Shown here: positions 61,646 through 64,000 of the stretch, in pieces | Layout of the letters: each line of letters starts with the position of its first letter | How positions within the stretch are numbered: the first letter of the stretch is position 1 | NCBI RefSeq assembly: GCF_944801835.1 | Contig: NZ_CALYLN010000001.1 | Coordinates: forward strand, 124,001 to 188,000 | Reading direction: 5' to 3' | Origin: Bartonella sp. B1099 | Lineage (GTDB): Bacteria; Pseudomonadota; Alphaproteobacteria; Rhizobiales; Rhizobiaceae | Length of the DNA: 64,000 nucleotides | Notes under the pieces: generated by a model | Told to the model about the DNA's origin: nothing | Databases searched by the model: none | What the model saw: the letters and a program-made list of their open reading frames with translations, nothing else | Position numbers and translations under genes: made by a program

Positions 61646-63073
61646 TCAAACATTAAGCAAGAGATATTCACGCTCCCACGGGCTAATCACTTCCATAAAA
61701 GTTTCAAATTCTTGTCGTTTAATTGCAGCATAAGTACTGACAAACACATCTCCTAAAATAGCGCGTATTTCTGTATCTTGTTCAAACAAATTGACAGCCT
61801 CAATGAGTCCACGCGGTAACTCAATGTTATCAGCATTCACATTATTTGTCGTTGGCTCATCGGGTTCAATTTTCTGTTGTAAACCAATAAGACCGCACGC
61901 TAAAGAAGCTGCAAGAGCTAAATAAGGATTTGCATCTGACGAAGGAAGTCTATTCTCAACACGTCGTGCCTGTGGAGCAGAACGAGGAACACGAAAAGCT
62001 GTGGTACGATTGTCATATCCCCACCGCAAATTAACAGGGGCCGAATTATCAGGAACAAGACGTCGATAAGAATTCACATAAGGCGCGAGCATTACAAGAA
62101 CCCCTGGCATATGTTTTTGCAATCCACCAATAAAATGGCGAAAACAAATACTTTCTCCATCATCTTCATGCGTAAAAATATTCATACCTGTCTTCTTATT
62201 AACGACTGATTGGTGAATATGCATCGCAGAACCCGGCTGCCCTTGAATGGGCTTGGCCATAAAAGTTGCATACATATTATGTTTCAGTGCTGCTTCACGA
62301 ATTGTGCGTTTGAACATAAAAACTTGATCAGCCAATTCAATTGGATCACCATGGCGTAAATTGATTTCAAACTGACCTGCCCCCTCTTCGTGAATAAGTG
62401 TATCAATCTCCAATCCTTGTGCTTCCGAAAAATGATAAATATCATCAATGAACTCATCAAACTCGTTCACACCGGCAATCGAATAGCCCTGTCCCCCACC
62501 AATTGAACGTCCAGAACGACCAACTGGAGGAACTAAAGGATAATCAGGATCAGGATTTTTTTCTACTAAATAAAACTCAATTTCTGGTGAAACAACCGGC
62601 TTTAGATCCATTTGCGTATAAAAATTGACTACTTTTCGCAAAACATTTCGTGGTGTATAAGCGACAACCTGTCCACTTTGATATACAAGATCACAAATCA
62701 CCTGTGCTGTGGGAGCATCTTCCCATGGCACAATGCTTAGCGTAGACAAATCAGGCTCAAGACGCAGATCACCATCGGTTTTAGGATATTCAAAGCCATG
62801 ACCATCTTCAGGATAATCTCCTGAAATTGTTGTCATAAAAACCGCTGAAGGCAATGCTAATGATGTTTCCGATGTAAATTTTTTAGAAAGCATCATCTTG
62901 CCACGCGGCACCCCTGCTTGATCAGGCGTGATACACTCAATATCCTCTACCTTACGAAAAGCCAGCCATTGTAAAACTTGTTCCCAATTTTTTACACCCC
63001 TTAAATTTTTAAGGAAATGAGCGACAGGCTTAGAACCCTTACTTTTTATTTGTTTACCATTCTTCACAGCCAT
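61646..63073 (-). CDS. Glutamine synthetase family protein (gamma-glutamylputrescine synthetase-like)
   Basis: This 475-residue glutamine synthetase fold protein is of the GlnA3/PuuA branch. The ATP and metal site is in HEEGAGQFEINLRHGDP and GSAMHIHQSV, with the Arg-rich LRWGYDNRTTAFRVP and ENRLPSSDANPYLALAASLACG regions. It lacks the adenylylation tyrosine region of GlnA-I. Paired with an FAD amine oxidoreductase, it most likely joins glutamate to an amine. The usual puuC, puuD and puuR genes are absent from the visible neighbourhood. It could equally act on another amine. Confidence 0.83.
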   Translation of the reverse strand: MAVKNGKQIKSKGSKPVAHFLKNLRGVKNWEQVLQWLAFRKVEDIECITPDQAGVPRGKMMLSKKFTSETSLALPSAVFMTTISGDYPEDGHGFEYPKTDGDLRLEPDLSTLSIVPWEDAPTAQVICDLVYQSGQVVAYTPRNVLRKVVNFYTQMDLKPVVSPEIEFYLVEKNPDPDYPLVPPVGRSGRSIGGGQGYSIAGVNEFDEFIDDIYHFSEAQGLEIDTLIHEEGAGQFEINLRHGDPIELADQVFMFKRTIREAALKHNMYATFMAKPIQGQPGSAMHIHQSVVNKKTGMNIFTHEDDGESICFRHFIGGLQKHMPGVLVMLAPYVNSYRRLVPDNSAPVNLRWGYDNRTTAFRVPRSAPQARRVENRLPSSDANPYLALAASLACGLIGLQQKIEPDEPTTNNVNADNIELPRGLIEAVNLFEQDTEIRAILGDVFVSTYAAIKRQEFETFMEVISPWEREYLLLNV

Positions 63074-63727
63074 AACATATCAACTTTAAAAATAATCAAG
63101 TCCTATTCTTATTATATCAGACTTATATCAGCCATGTATGAATGACACGAAAAAAACTTATCAACGAATATTTTTAAAGACTGCTACAAAATTCATCAAG
63201 GTAAGAGAACCTTACACTCAATAAGCTATCCTATCAATTATAGTGCAAAATTGGTACTGCACGCGATACATCGCGCGCTAACGTTCTGTTAATAAAAAAT
63301 AAAAGCTCTAAAGCCATTCTGGCAAGCAATAATCGTATAAAATCTCATATGGATACTCAACGTAATTATTACATCTCTACTCTTAATGACCACAAAGAAG
63401 CGATCCGCACACCGCCCCTTCTGCCACCTCAATCTATACAGCAAAATACCCAACGTCTCATTAACTACGCCTTACCGCAACTCCGATAAACGCTTGAAAC
63501 AACTAGAAGCAGTCAGCATTCGTGGGCAGCTGAACGAAAGACGAATTTCCTATTCTGCTAACAAATCTAGCTTGATTTAGAGCACTAGCCCTCTCAATAA
63601 TTTTTTTCCCCTCTCCAGATGCGTTGCACATATGACTTCTTATCTGCGTGGCTGAATCTTATTTAGCACAGATAATTTACCTCATCGGTACAAACCCACG
63701 CAGTATATCAAGAAATAATTTTTTTAG
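63074..63727. other. Spacer between the glutamine-synthetase-like gene and a GNAT gene
   Basis: This 654-base region holds a small inverted repeat, CGCGATACATCGCG (63262-63275), 190 bases upstream of the glutamine-synthetase-like start, and a GC-richer patch at 63390-63560 whose open frame (63386-63580, plus) has no ribosome binding site and no recognised product. The patch may be a remnant of a lost gene. Confidence 0.4.
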
Positions 63728-64000
63728 CTAATCACACATTATAAAGCTATAAATATTCTGATCATGAAAAACCCCGTTCAACAATTCAGATTTTCTCAAT
63801 CTGCCTTCAAGCTCAAAGCCACAGCACTGCGCTACTGCGTTGCTTCTCTGATTGTCTACTGAGCATTTTATGACAAATCTTTTTATTTTGCCAGACTTCA
63901 AATAAGACTGCATCAAAGCTTTCACAGACTTAGTGATAATCCCTTTTCCTTGAAGTTTTAAATCAAGCCAATAGCCGATATAAGCGGTCTTATTACCACT
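63728..64000 (-). CDS. GNAT-family N-acetyltransferase, RimJ/RimL type, C-terminal part (5' end outside window)
   Basis: The frame is open from the window edge to TAG, giving 90 visible residues. AYIGYWLDLKLQGKGIITKSVKALM is the acetyl-CoA-binding block of RimL-type acetyltransferases (Q/R-x-x-G-x-G/A as QGKGII), followed by DNQRSNAVAQCCGFELEGRLRKSELLNG, the usual C-terminal beta-strand region. Family members acetylate the N-terminus of ribosomal proteins or detoxify amines, with unknown substrate here. An internal ATG at 63925 is not the start, because the conserved block precedes it. Confidence 0.88.
   Translation of the reverse strand, partial: SGNKTAYIGYWLDLKLQGKGIITKSVKALMQSYLKSGKIKRFVIKCSVDNQRSNAVAQCCGFELEGRLRKSELLNGVFHDQNIYSFIMCD

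Noticed and set aside
63386-63580. 64-codon frame in the spacer before the GNAT gene
   Set aside because: No ribosome binding site and no family resemblance; kept only as a GC-richer patch in the spacer description.
1-64000. CRISPR array, insertion sequence, prophage or secretion-system locus
   Set aside because: No spaced direct repeats, transposase, integrase, phage structural or VirB/Trw-type gene is visible; the window is core chromosome.

Overview
The window is a stretch of core chromosome from a low-GC alphaproteobacterium of the order Hyphomicrobiales (Rhizobiales). Bartonella is the best fit. The evidence is alphaproteobacterial gene content and order (pdxH/DnaJ/fabI/aroC/ribB, dxs/tlyA, an F0 operon with b and b' subunits and no F1 genes beside it), strongly AT-rich DNA, wide spacers and several faint gene relics, as in a host-restricted, reducing genome. 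The genus is an inference from protein resemblance; no rRNA gene is present to confirm it.

Layout. 1-1500: the C-terminal part of TldD, a likely terminator and an empty spacer. 1501-10129 (minus): RNA methyltransferases (RlmD-like, TlyA), Dxs, XseB, RibBX, AroC, FabI and a DnaJ-class chaperone; pdxH diverges from the chaperone gene. 11627-18627: UbiA (minus), PurD (plus), a DUF6101-type protein, then the overlapping set rnhB-tsaC/sua5-FAD oxidoreductase (minus). 18875-28122: IspE, an SppA-like protease with a newly noticed 34-residue membrane protein ahead of it, a TrmN6-like methyltransferase, octaprenyl diphosphate synthase, a TPR protein and GlyQ/GlyS. 28897-31582 (minus): atpI-atpB-atpE-atpF'-atpF. 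32921-40943: Der GTPase, a membrane TPR protein, an SLC13/RCK permease, an AsmA-like envelope protein of unknown function and NhaA. 41522-48479: a second-type thymidylate kinase, aspartokinase, UbiG, glutaredoxin, ComF, a BioC-like methyltransferase and a cystine-type symporter. 49287-56040: two small membrane proteins, GshA, RsmE, an AsmA-family protein and FolD. 56106-60230 (minus): zwf-pgl-edd, the upper Entner-Doudoroff route. 60351-63073 (minus): a glutamine-synthetase-like enzyme with an FAD amine oxidoreductase. The window ends inside a GNAT acetyltransferase.

Themes. Isoprenoid and quinone supply is spread over dxs, ispE, ispB, ubiA and ubiG. Thiol and redox homeostasis is served by gshA, grxC, a cystine-type transporter and zwf (NADPH). 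Translation and RNA modification are heavily represented (RlmD-like, TlyA, TrmN6-like, RsmE, TsaC/Sua5, Der, GlyRS).

I found no CRISPR array, insertion sequence, prophage, rRNA or tRNA gene. No clearly new multi-gene system is visible. The most interesting items are small, well-signalled genes below usual length cut-offs (20892-20996 minus; 52477-52620 plus; 49287-49520 plus), a RibB whose GTP-cyclohydrolase domain has lost its metal and catalytic residues, an orphan thymidylate kinase-like gene in a gene-poor island, and a decayed copy of an internal pdxH segment downstream of pdxH.
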